Below are positions 17,576 to 26,881 of a stretch of DNA of 48,233 nt, piece by piece. The translations under genes and the position numbers were made by a program. Origin of the DNA: Bacteroidales bacterium. Lineage in GTDB: Bacteria; Bacteroidota; Bacteroidia; Bacteroidales; Bacteroidaceae. The stretch lies in the NCBI GenBank assembly GCA_022784065.1, contig JALFUO010000083.1:1-48233 (forward strand), in the 5' to 3' direction. Position 1 is the first letter of the stretch. Every line of letters starts with the position of its first letter. Under the pieces are notes generated by a model that ran no database searches, had not been told where the DNA came from, and was given only the letters and a program-made list of their open reading frames with translations.

Positions 17576-20500
17576 ATGGCATTCAAAAGAGAAAACAAGA
17601 TAAAGAGCAACTTCACCAAGATTACCATTGGTCTGGCCTCGCCCGAGGAAATCCAGTCCAATTCTTACGGTGAGGTGCTGAAACCCGAAACCATCAACTA
17701 CCGCACCTACAAGCCCGAGCGCGACGGCCTCTTCTGCGAGCGCATCTTCGGTCCTACCAAGGACTATGAGTGCCACTGCGGCAAGTACAAGCGCATTCGC
17801 TACAAGGGCATCGTCTGCGACCGATGCGGCGTAGAGGTCACGGAGAAGAAAGTGCGTCGCGAGCGTGCCGGGCACATCCAGCTCGTCGTGCCCGTGGCAC
17901 ACATCTGGTATTTCCGTTCCCTGCCCAACAAGATGGGCTACCTCCTTGGCATCCCCACCAAGAAACTCGACTCCATTATTTATTATGAGCGCTACGTGGT
18001 GATCCAGCCCGGCGTGCTCGGCGACGAGTTTGCCGTGAACGACCTGCTCACGGAGGACGAATACCTCGAAATCCTCAAGCGTCTGCCCAAGGACAACCAG
18101 TATCTTGAAGATACCGACCCCAACAAGTTTATTGCAAAGATGGGTGCAGAGGCCGTCTACGACCTCCTCACGCGCCTCAATCTCGACGACCTCTCCTATG
18201 AGCTTCGCGCCCGTGCCAACTCCGACTCCTCCGTGCAGCGCAAGACCGAGGCGTTGAAGCGCTTGCAGGTCGTAGAGTCGTTCCGCGCCAGCAAGGACCG
18301 CAACCGTCCCGAGTGGATGATCATGAAAGTCATTCCCGTCACGCCGCCCGAACTGCGTCCCCTCGTGCCCCTCGATGGCGGCCGTTTCGCCACTTCCGAC
18401 CTCAACGACCTCTATCGCCGCGTGCTCATTCGCAACAACCGCTTGAAGAGACTGTTGGAAATCAAGGCTCCCGAAGTCATTCTGCGTAACGAAAAGCGTA
18501 TGCTTCAGGAAGCCGTCGACAGCCTCTTCGACAACTCCCGCAAGAGCAGCGCCGTGAAGAGCGACAGCAACCGCCCCCTCAAATCCCTTTCCGACTCTCT
18601 GAAAGGTAAGCAGGGCCGTTTCCGTCAGAACCTCCTCGGTAAGCGCGTGGACTATTCCGCCCGTTCCGTTATCGTCGTAGGTCCTGAACTGAAAATGGGC
18701 GAATGCGGTCTGCCCAAACTCATGGCAGCCGAGCTTTACAAGCCGTTCATTATCCGTAAGCTCATCGAGCGCGGCATTGTCAAGACCGTCAAGAGCGCGA
18801 AGAAGATTGTAGACCGCCGCGAGTCCGTGATTTGGGATATCCTCGAACACGTCATGAAGGGCCACCCCGTGCTCCTCAACCGTGCCCCGACGCTTCACCG
18901 CCTCGGTATTCAGGCTTTCCAGCCCAAGATGATTGAGGGCAAGGCCATTCAGCTCCACCCGCTGGCATGTACCGCGTTCAACGCCGACTTCGACGGTGAC
19001 CAGATGGCCGTTCACCTTCCCCTCAGCAACGAAGCCATTCTCGAGGCTCAGATGCTTATGCTTCAGAGCCACAACATCCTCAACCCCGCCAACGGTGCGC
19101 CTATCACCGTGCCCTCGCAGGATATGGTGCTCGGTCTTTACTACATCACCAAGCTCCGTCCCGGCGCGAAAGGCTCCGGCCTCACCTTCTACGGTGCCGA
19201 AGAAGCCATCATCGCCTTCAACGAGCGCCGCGTAGACGTGCATGCCCCCGTTAAGGTGATGGTTGATGATGTAGATGAGGAAGGCAACATCTATAAGCAC
19301 CTCGTCGAGACCTCTGTGGGTCGCGTTATTGTCAACGAGATTATCCCCGTCGAAGTAGGTTATGTCAATACCATTATCTCCAAGAAGTCCCTGCGCGACA
19401 TCATTTCCCGCGTCATCAAGACCGTGGGTATGGCCCGCGCCTGCGAGTTCCTCGACGGTATCAAGAACCTCGGTTACCGCAAGGCCTACGAAGGCGGTTT
19501 GTCGTTCAACCTCGACGATATTATCATTCCTGCCGAAAAGGCAGACATCGTGAAGCGCGGTAACGAGGAAATCGACCAAATCACGATGAACTACAACATG
19601 GGTTTCATCACCGACAACGAGCGTTACAATCAGGTAATCGATACCTGGACGCACGTAAATACTGACTTGAAGAAGACCCTCATGAAGCAGATGACCGAAG
19701 CCGACCAAGGTTTCAACGCCGTGTTCATGATGCTCGACTCGGGTGCCCGCGGTAGCGCCGACCAGATTGCCCAGCTTGCTGGTATGCGTGGTCTTATGGC
19801 CAAGCCTCAGAAAGCCGGAGCCGAAGGCGCGCAGATTATTGAAAACCCGATTCTTTCTAACTTTAAGGAAGGCATGTCCGTGCTCGAGTACTTTATCTCT
19901 ACGCACGGTGCCCGTAAGGGTCTTGCCGATACCGCATTGAAGACGGCCGACGCCGGTTACCTCACCCGCCGTCTCGTAGACGTTTCCCACGATGTCATCA
20001 TCACCGAGGAAGACTGCGGCACGCTGCGCGGTCTCGTCTGCTCCGCCCTCAAAGACGGCGACGAAATCATTTCCTCCCTCGGCGAGCGTATTCTCGGCCG
20101 CGTTTCCGTTCACGACATTATCCACCCCGCCACTGGCAAGCTCATCGTTGCCGCCGGCGAAGAGATTACTGAACCCATTGCCGCCGAAATCGAGGCATCG
20201 CCCATCGAAAGCGTAGAAATCCGCTCCGTCCTCACCTGCGAAAGCAAGCACGGCGTCTGCATGAAGTGCTACGGCCGCAACCTTGCCACCAGCCGCATGG
20301 TGCAGAAAGGCGAAGCCGTCGGCGTTATCGCGGCGCAGTCTATCGGTGAGCCGGGTACGCAGCTTACGCTCCGTACGTTCCACGCCGGCGGTATCGCCAG
20401 TAACGCCGCAGCCAATGCTACGATCGTTGCCAAGAGCGACTGCCGCGTAGAATTCGAGGAACTCCGCACCGTCGACACCGTTGCCGAAGACGGCACGGCA

Positions 20501-21838
20501 GGCAAGGTCGTAGTAGGCCGTTTGGCAGAGGCACGCTTCGTTGACGAGCACACCGACATCGTCCTCTCCACGCAGAACGTGCCCTACGGCTCGCAGCTCT
20601 TCGTTTCCGACGGGCAGACGGTTGCAAAAGGCACGCTCATTGCCAAGTGGGACCCCTTCAATGCCGTCATCGTAACCGAAACGCCCGGTGTTATCCAGTT
20701 TGAAGATGTAGAAGAAGGCGTAACCTTCCGCGTAGAGGAAGACGAAGCCACCGGCTTGCGCGAGCGCATCGTCATCGAGAGCCGCGAGAAAGGCCGCGTG
20801 CCTTCCGCCCACGTTATGAGCGAGAACGGCGAGCTGATTCGCACCTACAACTTCCCCATCGGCGGCCACATCGTTGTAGAAGACGGTCAGAAGCTCAATG
20901 CCGGCGACGTGCTCATCAAGATACCGCGTGCCGTAGGTAAGGCAGGCGACATCACGGGCGGTCTGCCCCGTGTCACCGAACTCTTCGAAGCGCGCAACCC
21001 GAGCAACCCCGCAGTGGTTTCCGAAATCGACGGCGAAATCACGATGGGCGACATCAAGCGCGGCAACCGCGAAGTGGTTGTCACCTCCAAGCTCGGCGAG
21101 CAGAAGAAGTATCTCGTGCCCCTCTCCAAGCAAATCCTCGTTCAGGAGAACGACTACGTGCGTGCCGGCACGCCGCTTTCCGACGGCAGCATCACGCCCT
21201 CCGATATCCTCGCTATCCAAGGTCCTACCGCAGTGCAGGAATACATCGTCAACGAAGTTCAGGACGTGTACCGCTTGCAGGGTGTGAAGATCAACGATAA
21301 GCACTTCGAGGTTATCGTGCGCCAGATGATGCGCAAGGTTCAGATTAACGACCCCGGCGACACGCGCTTCCTCGAGCAGCAGATTGTCGACAAGCTCGAC
21401 TTTGCCGAAGAGAACGACCGCATCTGGGGCAAGAAAGTCGTGACCGATGCTGGCGACAGCACCACGATGAAACCCGGTATGATTGTAACGGCCCGCAAGT
21501 TACGCGATGAGAACTCCCAGCTCAAGCGTCGCGACCAGCGCCTCGTAGAGGCACGCGATGCCGTGGCTGCCACCTCCACGCAGATACTCCAGGGTATCAC
21601 GCGTGCCGCCTTGCAGACCAAGAGCTTCATGTCAGCCGCCTCCTTCCAAGAGACCACCAAGGTGCTCAACGAAGCTGCCATCAGCGGTAAGACCGACTAC
21701 CTCGAAGGAATGAAGGAGAACGTCATCTGCGGTCACCTCATTCCTGCCGGTACCGGCTTGCGCGAGTTCAGCCGTATCGTTGTAGGCGATATCGAAGACT
21801 ACGAAAAGATCAATAAGGAGAAAGAAGATAAAGAATAA
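17576..21838 (+). CDS. rpoC: RNA polymerase beta' subunit
   Basis: 1420 residues. The N-terminal zinc site '[24 protein letters not shown]' leads into the clamp. The active-site Mg loop is '[15 protein letters not shown]', with the Asp triad at about D471, D473 and D475. The bridge helix and trigger loop regions follow ('[23 protein letters not shown]' onward). The second zinc cluster uses Cys in '[10 protein letters not shown]' and '[15 protein letters not shown]'. '[24 protein letters not shown]' is intact. The tail ends in '[14 protein letters not shown]'. It is the last gene of the secE-rpoC operon, closed by the terminator at 21868. Confidence 0.99.
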   Translation: MAFKRENKIKSNFTKITIGLASPEEIQSNSYGEVLKPETINYRTYKPERDGLFCERIFGPTKDYECHCGKYKRIRYKGIVCDRCGVEVTEKKVRRERAGHIQLVVPVAHIWYFRSLPNKMGYLLGIPTKKLDSIIYYERYVVIQPGVLGDEFAVNDLLTEDEYLEILKRLPKDNQYLEDTDPNKFIAKMGAEAVYDLLTRLNLDDLSYELRARANSDSSVQRKTEALKRLQVVESFRASKDRNRPEWMIMKVIPVTPPELRPLVPLDGGRFATSDLNDLYRRVLIRNNRLKRLLEIKAPEVILRNEKRMLQEAVDSLFDNSRKSSAVKSDSNRPLKSLSDSLKGKQGRFRQNLLGKRVDYSARSVIVVGPELKMGECGLPKLMAAELYKPFIIRKLIERGIVKTVKSAKKIVDRRESVIWDILEHVMKGHPVLLNRAPTLHRLGIQAFQPKMIEGKAIQLHPLACTAFNADFDGDQMAVHLPLSNEAILEAQMLMLQSHNILNPANGAPITVPSQDMVLGLYYITKLRPGAKGSGLTFYGAEEAIIAFNERRVDVHAPVKVMVDDVDEEGNIYKHLVETSVGRVIVNEIIPVEVGYVNTIISKKSLRDIISRVIKTVGMARACEFLDGIKNLGYRKAYEGGLSFNLDDIIIPAEKADIVKRGNEEIDQITMNYNMGFITDNERYNQVIDTWTHVNTDLKKTLMKQMTEADQGFNAVFMMLDSGARGSADQIAQLAGMRGLMAKPQKAGAEGAQIIENPILSNFKEGMSVLEYFISTHGARKGLADTALKTADAGYLTRRLVDVSHDVIITEEDCGTLRGLVCSALKDGDEIISSLGERILGRVSVHDIIHPATGKLIVAAGEEITEPIAAEIEASPIESVEIRSVLTCESKHGVCMKCYGRNLATSRMVQKGEAVGVIAAQSIGEPGTQLTLRTFHAGGIASNAAANATIVAKSDCRVEFEELRTVDTVAEDGTAGKVVVGRLAEARFVDEHTDIVLSTQNVPYGSQLFVSDGQTVAKGTLIAKWDPFNAVIVTETPGVIQFEDVEEGVTFRVEEDEATGLRERIVIESREKGRVPSAHVMSENGELIRTYNFPIGGHIVVEDGQKLNAGDVLIKIPRAVGKAGDITGGLPRVTELFEARNPSNPAVVSEIDGEITMGDIKRGNREVVVTSKLGEQKKYLVPLSKQILVQENDYVRAGTPLSDGSITPSDILAIQGPTAVQEYIVNEVQDVYRLQGVKINDKHFEVIVRQMMRKVQINDPGDTRFLEQQIVDKLDFAEENDRIWGKKVVTDAGDSTTMKPGMIVTARKLRDENSQLKRRDQRLVEARDAVAATSTQILQGITRAALQTKSFMSAASFQETTKVLNEAAISGKTDYLEGMKENVICGHLIPAGTGLREFSRIVVGDIEDYEKINKEKEDKE

Positions 21839-21867
21839 CCTTTCCTTCTTGAAACCTCAATACCAAA

Positions 21868-21905
21868 CGGAGGCGTACCCGAAAAGGTGCGCCTCCGCTT
21901 TTTTT
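21868..21905 (+). terminator. Terminator after rpoC
   Basis: A 12-bp stem (21868-21879 with 21886-21897, one G-U pair) is followed by seven T. It marks the end of the large informational operon. Confidence 0.9.
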
Positions 21906-22027
21906 GTGTACAGGTTGTATTGCATCGCCTGGTAAATGTTATAACCTAACAAGTTGAGCACTTGCGAAACTTGAATTAATATAAAAAGTCCCAAGTTATT
22001 TTTTAGCGTTACTAAGTTGATTTTCAT

Positions 22028-22396
22028 TTAGGCTGGTTCAACAATAATGCCATCTTCGTGAGCCTTCTTCAGCAGTTTGTCAAAGTCGCTTTTGCGCCAC
22101 ATCTTGACACAACGCACTTCTCCTTTCACATTGGGCAGCACATGGTCATCATCCCAATAGAAATCCCAATCATCGTTTTCTCGACAAAGGACAACGCCGA
22201 AATGCTTACTACCTTGAACATCTACTGTTATTTCTTCTTCAAAGTTGTAGAATAGATGATTCAGAAAACGGTTGTAATAGTAAGAGTTAATTTCTCCCGG
22301 GAAAGCGTCCCTGAGGTGTTGTATGTCAAGGGAAGCGTTGGGGTTCTTTTCACAATATGCCTTGAAAATCAAAAAAGAAGCCTCGCTCTTTGACAC
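22028..22396 (-). CDS. Unknown protein, probably 5'-truncated
   Basis: 122 residues from a GTG at 22396, not recognised. It is acidic and aromatic ('ENDDWDFYWDDDHVLPNVKG'), with no signal peptide or membrane segment. The same frame stays open upstream to about 22530 and encodes protein-like sequence ('WVNRIIKVNNRDNTRYFVGL', then 'EQGKWINRNQKP') but contains no ATG, GTG or TTG. It then runs into the repeat cluster beginning at 22531. The simplest reading is a gene whose 5' end was lost when the repeats arose, leaving the GTG as an accidental start. It points the same way as the two frames at 22749-24417, so it may be the end of their former operon. Probably non-functional, function unknown. 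Confidence 0.5.
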   Translation of the reverse strand: MSKSEASFLIFKAYCEKNPNASLDIQHLRDAFPGEINSYYYNRFLNHLFYNFEEEITVDVQGSKHFGVVLCRENDDWDFYWDDDHVLPNVKGEVRCVKMWRKSDFDKLLKKAHEDGIIVEPA

Positions 22397-22530
22397 AGGT
22401 TTCTGGTTGCGATTGATCCATTTTCCTTGTTCAAGTCCGACAAAATAGCGTGTGTTGTCCCGATTGTTAACCTTGATGATTCTGTTTACCCACTTTAATT
22501 TATCAACATCGTTCTTGAACCGATTGAAAA

Positions 22531-22759
22531 GAACGTTTGTGCAAGGCGAGAGCAGAAGCCAAGTTTACTTGGATTATGCCGAGCCGCAGCCAAAGGTGCA
22601 TTTATATGAACGTTTGTGCAAGGCGAGAGCAGAAGCCAAGTTTACTTGGATTATGCCGAGCCGCAGCCAATTTTCGTGCAAGCGAGTGCAGAGCCGAACT
22701 TGTTCGGGCTATGCCGAGCGCAGCCGAAAATGTCAAGAAAAGGTGCATTTATATGAACG
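22531..22759. repeat. Palindromic repeat cluster with 77-bp duplication
   Basis: A 63-bp sequence at 22531-22593 recurs exactly at 22608-22670. With the 14 bases AGGTGCATTTATAT it forms a 77-bp unit whose borders are each marked by GAACGT (22531, 22608 and just before 22759). The second unit is interrupted by a 60-bp palindromic element of the same family (22671-22730). Each 63-bp copy holds the hairpin CCAAGT-TT-ACTTGG; the inserted element holds CCGAAC-TT-GTTCGG. Relatives occur at 31157-31218 and 46335-46394. Confidence 0.85.
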
Positions 22760-23093
22760 TATCATCTTCATAAAGAACTTCTTCAATTTCCACCTCGAGC
22801 TCCGGGAACTTTGCTTTCAAGGCATAGGCAAATGCGTTCTGACCACGTTCGGTTTCAATCATAAGCAGCAGTGCACCATCTTTTTCTTCAGCACTTAGAA
22901 GATTGCCACAGTAATCATATCGTTTTGGGTCTGTCCTCACAAGGTAGTACATAAAGATATTCATCGGAACGTACCAACCTAATTCATTCTCTGTGTCGCC
23001 ATATTTGTTTGCGATTTTCTCTGTAAGTTCCTTCAATGGAGTTATCTCACCTCTCACTGTGTAATATGTAAGTGCAAGGGTCGGGATTGTCAT
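22749..23093 (-). CDS. C-terminal part of a frameshifted protein, or overlapping small gene
   Basis: From ATG 23093 the frame gives 114 residues, ending 'AKFPELEVEIEEVLYEDDTFI'. It overlaps the 3' end of the upstream gene (to 23047) in another frame. The segment from 'YYTVRGEITPLKELTEKIANKYG' on resembles the internal domains of the upstream protein: an 'LxxLxxxIAxxYx' helix, then a closing 'xFPELEVEI' strand. It therefore looks like the missing last domain. The stop codon and the last few codons coincide with the border of the 22531-22759 repeat cluster ('ACGTTCATATAA'), so the original end may also be lost. No known family is recognised. Confidence 0.5.
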   Translation of the reverse strand: MTIPTLALTYYTVRGEITPLKELTEKIANKYGDTENELGWYVPMNIFMYYLVRTDPKRYDYCGNLLSAEEKDGALLLMIETERGQNAFAYALKAKFPELEVEIEEVLYEDDTFI

Positions 23094-24417
23094 GCTTATC
23101 AGTGTCCTCAAGCGGATTCTCGTCGGTAACACCAGCCTTGTCGTAATACTCCTTAGCCTTCTGCTTGTCGATGAAGAAACCGAATTCCTCTTTTCCCCAA
23201 CGGTACAGGTCGCCTATCTCCTTGTATGCCCAAAGGCGGTCATCATCGTAAAGGTTTTCGACATTGTCAACCAACAGGCGTGTATAGTTCAGTGGCGTGT
23301 AGGTACTCAATGTCCAGACGATGTCTTTTATCTCGCGACATGTATCGCTGTCATTGCACACTTTTTCCAACAATGCTTCAGCCTCGCCTTCATGACTTTC
23401 AAACAAAGGAGTGGTAAGAATTTCGTGGCGTTCAACTGTTACCGTCTCGCCCGTATCAGAGTCGGTGAAAGAGTCTTCCCATGTGTGCCAACTGTGATAC
23501 ATACCAGCCAGCACGATGCAGTTGGCTTCGGTGCGGTCCAAATCGAGCAACCATTGCTTATCCTCGGGTTGCAAGAGATGAAGGAACTTTTGTTCTTGGA
23601 ATATTATATCCTTCACGCTGTAGTTGAGGTAGTCATCACCTTGCGAATCCCCCTTACGAACGGCTTCGAGCATCGCTTTTACGCATCTCTCGGGATTGGT
23701 AAAGGCATCGTAAACGGTGAGCCCCAACGCCGAATCGAGACCTGCATACCAAATGGCATAAGCGATGTCAAAAGTCGCACCCGTAATTTCTTTCCACTCA
23801 CCTTCGCCCTTGCCCATGATGCAATATTGCAAACCGCTAAATTCAGGACTGTCCACGTCGTGCTTCATGCACACTACCTGTATGTCGGGCATCTGTTCGC
23901 TCATCTTGGCAATGAGGGCATCACACACCTGTGATTCATTCTCTTCGCTGTATCCCCAGGTGATTTCCTGAGTGGCGGTGTATACATCAGCGTTAATTCC
24001 CTGTGCTGCAAGTAAAGGTTCGGCGCACGCCAAAAGTTTATTGAAATCTTTGGCATCGTTCGTGTGGAGCGACACCTTCAGCGGACTGATGCGGACAAAC
24101 TCGCCGTCCTTCGACTCATATCTATATAAACCCTGGTTGTCGGTGTTAAACGAAGTGAAGAGCAGTGGCATCTCGGGGTATTGCGCAGCCAGCTTGTCTG
24201 CAAGTTCGGTGAATTGATCCAAGCGCTCTACAATACCATCGGTGTAGCACACGAAGTCGTCGCCATACTCCAAACCTGCATGATACCATCCGTCATCTGG
24301 ATTATCGGACGTAGGCACTAAAGTATATTCCTTACTAAGTTCGCGCACGCATTCCTTCATCTTTTCCGCATCCTGCGCATCTACCACTTTGATTTTTAAG
24401 TTCCAAATATTTGCCAT
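23047..24417 (-). CDS. Multi-domain cytoplasmic protein of unknown function, likely frameshifted near its 3' end
   Basis: 456 residues with no signal peptide, acidic and tryptophan-rich. It seems to contain repeated alpha/beta domains. Two closely placed segments share a pattern of a beta strand, a helix and a closing strand ('KLAAQYPEMPLLFTSFN', 'KMSEQMPDIQVVCMKHD'), and a third copy lies in the next frame (22749-23093). Residues around 385-430 ('LWAYKEIGDLYRWGKEEFG', 'KAKEYYDKAG') look like a Sel1/TPR-type repeat. The normal end is replaced by the short tail 'TYILHSER' after the domain linker, while a one-base shift would continue as 'TYYTVRGEITPL'. I infer an original protein of about 550 residues. 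The region has lower GC than its flanks, hinting at acquisition. Function unknown. Confidence 0.6.
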   Translation of the reverse strand: MANIWNLKIKVVDAQDAEKMKECVRELSKEYTLVPTSDNPDDGWYHAGLEYGDDFVCYTDGIVERLDQFTELADKLAAQYPEMPLLFTSFNTDNQGLYRYESKDGEFVRISPLKVSLHTNDAKDFNKLLACAEPLLAAQGINADVYTATQEITWGYSEENESQVCDALIAKMSEQMPDIQVVCMKHDVDSPEFSGLQYCIMGKGEGEWKEITGATFDIAYAIWYAGLDSALGLTVYDAFTNPERCVKAMLEAVRKGDSQGDDYLNYSVKDIIFQEQKFLHLLQPEDKQWLLDLDRTEANCIVLAGMYHSWHTWEDSFTDSDTGETVTVERHEILTTPLFESHEGEAEALLEKVCNDSDTCREIKDIVWTLSTYTPLNYTRLLVDNVENLYDDDRLWAYKEIGDLYRWGKEEFGFFIDKQKAKEYYDKAGVTDENPLEDTDKHDNPDPCTYILHSER

Positions 24418-24610
24418 AGTATAAGATTGCGATTGCCTCTACATCGCGAGGTTTTCATATTGTTATTATCTACGATTTCCATTTCGCATCGCTAATATAG
24501 AAACAAAAAGGAAAAATTTCAAAAATCGGGGTAACTTTTTTTCGAATGGGGAAGAAATACATGATAAAGCGGCCAACCAACTTCTAAAATGAAAATTTGG
24601 AGTTTTCGCC

Positions 24611-24756
24611 TTATAAATTCTTCTTTATCAAGATTTCCAATTCCTTATCAGTCAGCGGAGTTATCTTTTCACTATCTGCCTCAGCACGCTGGGGATTGTA
24701 GTGAAGCAGTTTGTTGATAATCTGGTAAAGCAGGAAATACTTGCCTCTCGTCCTCT
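24611..24756 (-). pseudogene. Gene fragment, C-terminal tail only
   Basis: A minus-strand frame without any start codon encodes 'GKYFLLYQIINKLLHYNPQR' followed by 'AEADSEKITPLTDKELEILI' and KKNL, then stops at 24611. The sequence reads like a genuine protein end, but the frame is closed upstream by a stop near 24756, next to a hairpin. I do not recognise the parent family. It lies in the gene-free 24418-25264 interval, which also holds a 9-bp hairpin at 24758-24779 and the 21-bp-period tract. Confidence 0.4.
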
Positions 24757-24757
24757 A

Positions 24758-24779
24758 AACCCGTCATTAGTGACGGGTT
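24758..24779. other. Perfect 9-bp hairpin
   Basis: AACCCGTCA (24758-24766) and TGACGGGTT (24771-24779) enclose the loop TTAG. No T run follows. It sits at the broken end of the gene fragment 24611-24756. Confidence 0.5.
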
Positions 24780-24833
24780 GGACGTGTAACATTGCTCATG
24801 TCTGTCTCGCGTGACCGCCGCGAGCATCTCCGT

Positions 24834-25064
24834 GATAATTTTTCCTTTCAAGCAGATAATTTTTCTTTTCTGCTTGATATTTTTTCCTTCCATATAGGAT
24901 AGTTTTTGTTACAAACTTTGTAACATGTATTACAAACTTGCTAACACGTATTACAAACTTTGTAATAAGCATTACAAAGTTTGTAATAAACTTTCTCTGC
25001 GCAGATAGTGAAAACTATCACGGACTTAGGAAAATTTTTCAAGGGCTTAGTAAAAATCATCTGC
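24834..25064 (-). repeat. 21-bp-period tract (copy 2) with palindromic TTACAAACTTTGTAA units
   Basis: Eleven consecutive 21-base units run from 24834 to 25064. Units at 24834, 24855 and 24876 share GATAATTTTTC-type sequence; those at 24918, 24939 and 24960 share TTACAAACT; those at 25023 and 25044 share CTTAG.AAAA. Four 15-bp palindromes of the type TTACAAA-N-TTTGTAA (one degenerate) are spaced 21 bp apart between about 24908 and 24988. On the minus strand the tract can be read as heptads such as IHVTKFV, KTILYGR, KKYQAEK and KNYLLER. It resembles the tract at 4629-4796. Confidence 0.6.
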
Positions 25065-25200
25065 CTTAAACTGCGGAGCGGATGGGCAGGGAGTCCGACA
25101 TTCTAAGACAATCAGACGATTTTTGTAGATAAAACGCAATTTCCAGCGTTTTGTAAATGCAGACAAGGGGTGCAGGGGAGAATTGGGCGGGCAGCGCTTA

Positions 25201-25239
25201 AAAATATATGCCCTCTGCGCCGACTTGCGCAGGGGGCAT
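25201..25239 (-). terminator. Terminator of the 525-residue secreted protein gene
   Basis: ATGCCCTCTGCGC (25208-25220) pairs with GCGCAGGGGGCAT (25227-25239), 13 bp with one G-U. On the minus strand it is followed by ATATATTTTT. Confidence 0.8.
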
Positions 25240-25264
25240 AAAACATGATATATCAGTGCGTATG

Positions 25265-26842
25265 TTATTTTAAGATTTTTTTGCCGTCGCCGCCGATGTA
25301 GATGCCGCGGGGCAGTGCGGCGGAGGAGGCGTGGCGGCGGCCCGTGAGGTCGTAGACGGGAGCGGTGGCGCGGTGCGCCTCATCGGCGGCTGGCAGGGTG
25401 GAGATGCCGCTTGGAACGGTGTTGTATGTGGCGGCGAGTTCGGCGGCGTGGTCCAGCCCGTCGGCGGTTTCAAGTTCGGCGAGCGAAACGTTCAGGTTGG
25501 GTTTGGCGGCGAGTTCGGCGGGTATGGTGAAGGTGAGGGCGCAGGCGCCGTCGAAGTTTTCATCGGGTGTGGCTGTGTAGTCGGTGAGCAGCGCGGTATG
25601 CGTGCCTTCGCCGTCGGTGTAGGAGAGGAGTATGCCCGTGAAGGCAAGGGCGGCATAGTCCGTTACCCATAATTCAACCACCGTTGCCCCCGTGAGCGAT
25701 GCGCCGGGAGCGGGCGTGAACTCGGCGGCGAGCGACAGTTTCACTTCGCGGTAGGGCATAGCGTAGGCAAACGAACCGAGGCTGCCGATGGCATCGGTGT
25801 AGGCATATTGCCCGGAGGCATCGCGTACGCCCATGATTTTGAGCGACATCGTGCCGTAGTCCTTGCCGGAGGTCACCATGTCGATGGGGCGGCGCAAGTG
25901 GTCTCGCAGGTCTACCATGATTTCATTCTCGGCAGAGAGCGTGTAGTGGAGCGTTTCGCGATAGATTTCGCCGTCGCCCGCATCGGGGTCGCCATACGAC
26001 AGTTCACAGGTAGTTTCGGCCTCGCGCTGCGGCGTGTCGATGGGTTGGAGCGCGCCGGAGAAGCGGAGCTTGATGATGCCGCTTTCATCGGCCTTGCGCC
26101 AGTAGGAGAGGAATGATGCGCCCTCGATGCCCTCGGTGGCGGTGAGCGTGATGGGGCGCGTGCCGGCAACGTAGTTCACCTCGACTGTGCCGTCCGTGCT
26201 GTAGAGATTGGCCTCGTCGGCTGCGGCATGTACGCCCGTGAGGCGGAAGGTGAAGCTGTCGCCCTCGCGGAGCGTGCCTTTGTCGTAGAAGGCCATGAGG
26301 GCATCGCGGATTTCGGCGGTGGCGTAGGTTTCGAGCACGTTGGCGGCAACGGCTTTTTCTTCGCCGCCGACGATGATGCTTGCGCCGCTCACGGCTATGG
26401 GACGGTTGAAGGCGAGCGTCACGCCGCTATGCTGGCCGGCGTTGAACACGGTGCCTGCCTCGGGCGTGGCGGAGATGAGTTGCAGCGTGGCGGAGGAGGC
26501 GTAGTTGAAGGAGAACGTGCCGGGGTTGAGCACGAAGGCGGAGAAATAATAGGTGGTGCCGGCGGTGACGGTGAAATCGTAGTTTGCCCCGTTCTGGTAA
26601 TAGTAGTTTACCTCAATGGGTTCGTTGAAGTCGGCATCGGAGAAGGGGCGAGGAATGTCGGAGGAGGTGCAGTGCGCGGTAATCGTGCCGCTCTCTGTGG
26701 CGGTGAACCAGCCTTGGTAGTAACCGATGTCGGTCATTTGGTAGGCGGTGCCGGGCGTGACTTCGCCCCAGTCGATGGTGGCTGCTTTGAGGGAGCAGTG
26801 GAATGCGAGGAACGTGAGGAGGAGGGTAAAGATTTTGTTCAT
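25265..26842 (-). CDS. Secreted surface protein with SbsA-like Ig domain and T9SS tail
   Basis: 525 residues from ATG 26842, where 'MNKIFTLLLTFLAFHCSLKA' is a signal peptide. An in-frame start 120 bases upstream would add 40 non-signal residues encoded by the repeat element and is rejected. Residues about 20-120 form a carbohydrate- or adhesion-like beta domain. 'ISATPEAGTVFNAGQHSGVTLAFNRPIAV' is an SbsA-type Ig-like opening. More Ig-like strands follow, then a T9SS sorting tail ('VYDLTGRRHASSAALPRGIYIGGDGKKILK'). The enzymatic role is unknown; it is probably a surface-attached or secreted structural or adhesive protein. It forms a series with three larger T9SS-type proteins upstream, but lies behind its own terminator and the 26882-27246 element. 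Confidence 0.8.
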   Translation of the reverse strand: MNKIFTLLLTFLAFHCSLKAATIDWGEVTPGTAYQMTDIGYYQGWFTATESGTITAHCTSSDIPRPFSDADFNEPIEVNYYYQNGANYDFTVTAGTTYYFSAFVLNPGTFSFNYASSATLQLISATPEAGTVFNAGQHSGVTLAFNRPIAVSGASIIVGGEEKAVAANVLETYATAEIRDALMAFYDKGTLREGDSFTFRLTGVHAAADEANLYSTDGTVEVNYVAGTRPITLTATEGIEGASFLSYWRKADESGIIKLRFSGALQPIDTPQREAETTCELSYGDPDAGDGEIYRETLHYTLSAENEIMVDLRDHLRRPIDMVTSGKDYGTMSLKIMGVRDASGQYAYTDAIGSLGSFAYAMPYREVKLSLAAEFTPAPGASLTGATVVELWVTDYAALAFTGILLSYTDGEGTHTALLTDYTATPDENFDGACALTFTIPAELAAKPNLNVSLAELETADGLDHAAELAATYNTVPSGISTLPAADEAHRATAPVYDLTGRRHASSAALPRGIYIGGDGKKILK

Positions 26843-26881
26843 GATATGAATTTGAATAGGATTTAGCCAATGTCTATTGAG

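Noticed and set aside
17555-21304. A 1249-codon open frame antisense to rpoC; similar long antisense frames lie opposite rpoB, tuf, the GH95 gene and others.
   Set aside because: They mirror strongly biased codon use of highly conserved genes on the other strand and have no protein features of their own.
24681-24893. A 70-codon minus-strand frame (MEGKNIKQK...).
   Set aside because: It crosses the end of the 21-bp tract and the gene fragment in a different frame; probably chance, though its first part shows the heptad pattern.
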